Shown in pieces: positions 4,881-5,282 of a DNA stretch of 5,282 nt. The position numbers and the translations under genes are program-made. The notes beneath the pieces are model-generated. The model searched no databases and had not been told where the DNA came from. It worked only from the letters and a program-made list of their open reading frames with translations. Within the stretch, counting starts at the first letter, position 1, and every line of letters begins with the position of its first letter. The stretch is from Minisyncoccota bacterium (GTDB lineage Bacteria; Patescibacteriota; Minisyncoccia; Phycocordibacterales; UBA1006), in NCBI GenBank assembly GCA_937970115.1, contig CALBVO010000044.1:1-5282 (forward strand). Reading direction: 5' to 3'.

Positions 4881-4907
4881 TTGACATATTAATTTATATA
4901 TGATAAT
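4881..4907 (+). promoter_or_regulatory. Promoter of the lipoprotein gene
   Basis: A consensus TTGACA (4881-4886) stands 15 nt from GATAAT (4902-4907, 5 of 6). Transcription would start near 4914 and leave about 37 nt of A-rich leader without a Shine-Dalgarno sequence. The architecture and the spacer sequence TAATTTATAT (4890-4899) are shared with the promoter at 516-542. Confidence 0.6.
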
Positions 4908-4950
4908 ATTTTGTATATAAAATGTTCTTTTAATTTAAAAACCAAAAACA

Positions 4951-5214
4951 ATGAAAAAATTATTTTTTATTCTATTTGCATTCTTGATGATAACTTCTTG
5001 TACTCAAAACCAAAAAGCAAAAAGCTTTGGTGGAAAGGCAGAATATGATTTACCAAAAGGTACAAAACTTATCGATATCACCTGGAAAGGTGAAGATATG
5101 TGGTATCTAGTAAGGCCTATGCGTGAAGGTGAGTCTCCTGAGACTTATCAATTCAAAGAACAAAGTTCTTTTGGTGTATTGGAGGGTACAGTTATTCTTA
5201 AAGAAAGTAAATAA
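4951..5214 (+). CDS. Small lipoprotein, 87 aa, phage-like family
   Basis: A precursor with a lipoprotein signal peptide: MKK, a hydrophobic stretch (4-13), and a lipobox ITSC with the modified cysteine at residue 17. It would be lipidated, cut by signal peptidase II and anchored to the outer face of a membrane as a 71-residue mature protein. The mature part contains FGGKAEYDLPKGTKL, ITWKGEDMWYLVRPM and FGVLEGTVILKESK. This pattern (LP.G.KL...TWK....WYL.RPMR...ET..F.E.S..G.LEGTV...E) strongly resembles small lipoproteins that I recall from tailed-phage and metagenomic virus contigs, with no known function. It has its own promoter and terminator and stands behind tRNA-Gln, bracketed by AAGTTCGAA repeats, so lateral gain is plausible. 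ATG choice is clear: no upstream alternative gives a signal peptide, and the leader is A-rich. The lipoprotein call is firm; the viral link rests on memory. Confidence 0.88.
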   Translation: MKKLFFILFAFLMITSCTQNQKAKSFGGKAEYDLPKGTKLIDITWKGEDMWYLVRPMREGESPETYQFKEQSSFGVLEGTVILKESK

Positions 5215-5235
5215 ATATTTTATATTTGTTTTATT

Positions 5236-5266
5236 AAAGGTTAGTCTTTACTAACCTTTTTCTTTT
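5236..5266 (+). terminator. Rho-independent terminator of the lipoprotein gene
   Basis: AAAGGTTAGT (5236-5245) pairs perfectly over 10 bp with ACTAACCTTT (5250-5259) around a 4-nt loop and runs into TTTTTCTTTT. It starts 21 nt after the stop codon. Confidence 0.92.
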
Positions 5267-5282
5267 ACAAAAGTTCGAACAT

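Noticed and set aside
5267..5282. AAGTTCGAAC at the window end as the T arm of a second tRNA.
   Set aside because: The preceding bases are a terminator, so no tRNA body exists on the plus strand, and the flanks do not form a T stem on either strand. It is kept only as a possible repeat.
1..5282. Altered genetic code with UGA reassigned, because none of the seven genes stops with TGA.
   Set aside because: Seven genes are too few, and the conserved proteins read correctly with the standard code and ordinary TGG and GGN codons.

Overview
The window looks like a low-GC bacterial chromosome segment, most likely from the Patescibacteria/CPR, perhaps near Paceibacteria (Parcubacteria). This rests on a short DnaX without the cysteine zinc module or tau tail, a divergent FtsQ-like division protein with two cysteines, a Dus with a small insertion after the FMN-binding start, very short gaps, and hardly any Shine-Dalgarno sequences. 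The lineage is inferred from recalled families, not from a search.

Left part (1-1034): the 3' end of serS (seryl-tRNA synthetase) closes with a strong hairpin terminator. An orphan 132-residue hypothetical gene follows, with its own TTGACA promoter and its own terminator, so it is a self-contained insert. Middle (1046-3107): a 65-nt palindromic REP-like element sits directly against the ftsQ-like gene. The ftsQ-like gene is followed after 14 nt by a DusB-type tRNA-dihydrouridine synthase, probably in one operon. The element overlaps the upstream ATG of ftsQ and so argues for a GTG start at 1129.

Right of that (3106-4567): a small minus-strand hypothetical gene converges on dus through a shared bidirectional terminator. 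It diverges from dnaX across an AT-rich region with back-to-back promoters and a near-perfect 20-nt direct repeat. dnaX appears to be leaderless, with its -10 box six bases before the ATG. ftsQ shows the same geometry.

Right end (4568-5282): a complete tRNA-Gln(UUG) gene is flanked by pieces of itself. A 14-nt inverted copy of its 5' end lies 136 nt upstream, and a 12-nt direct copy of its T arm lies behind its terminator. Beyond that is a lone lipoprotein gene with its own promoter and terminator, resembling a small lipoprotein family I recall from phage contigs. It is bracketed by 9-nt AAGTTCGAA repeats that share the tRNA T-loop sequence, which suggests a small cassette inserted at the tRNA locus.

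The core genes serve translation (serS, dus, tRNA-Gln), replication (dnaX) and division (ftsQ). The accessory material is three orphan genes, the REP-like element and the tRNA fragments. I see no CRISPR array, transposase, integrase or multi-gene defence system.
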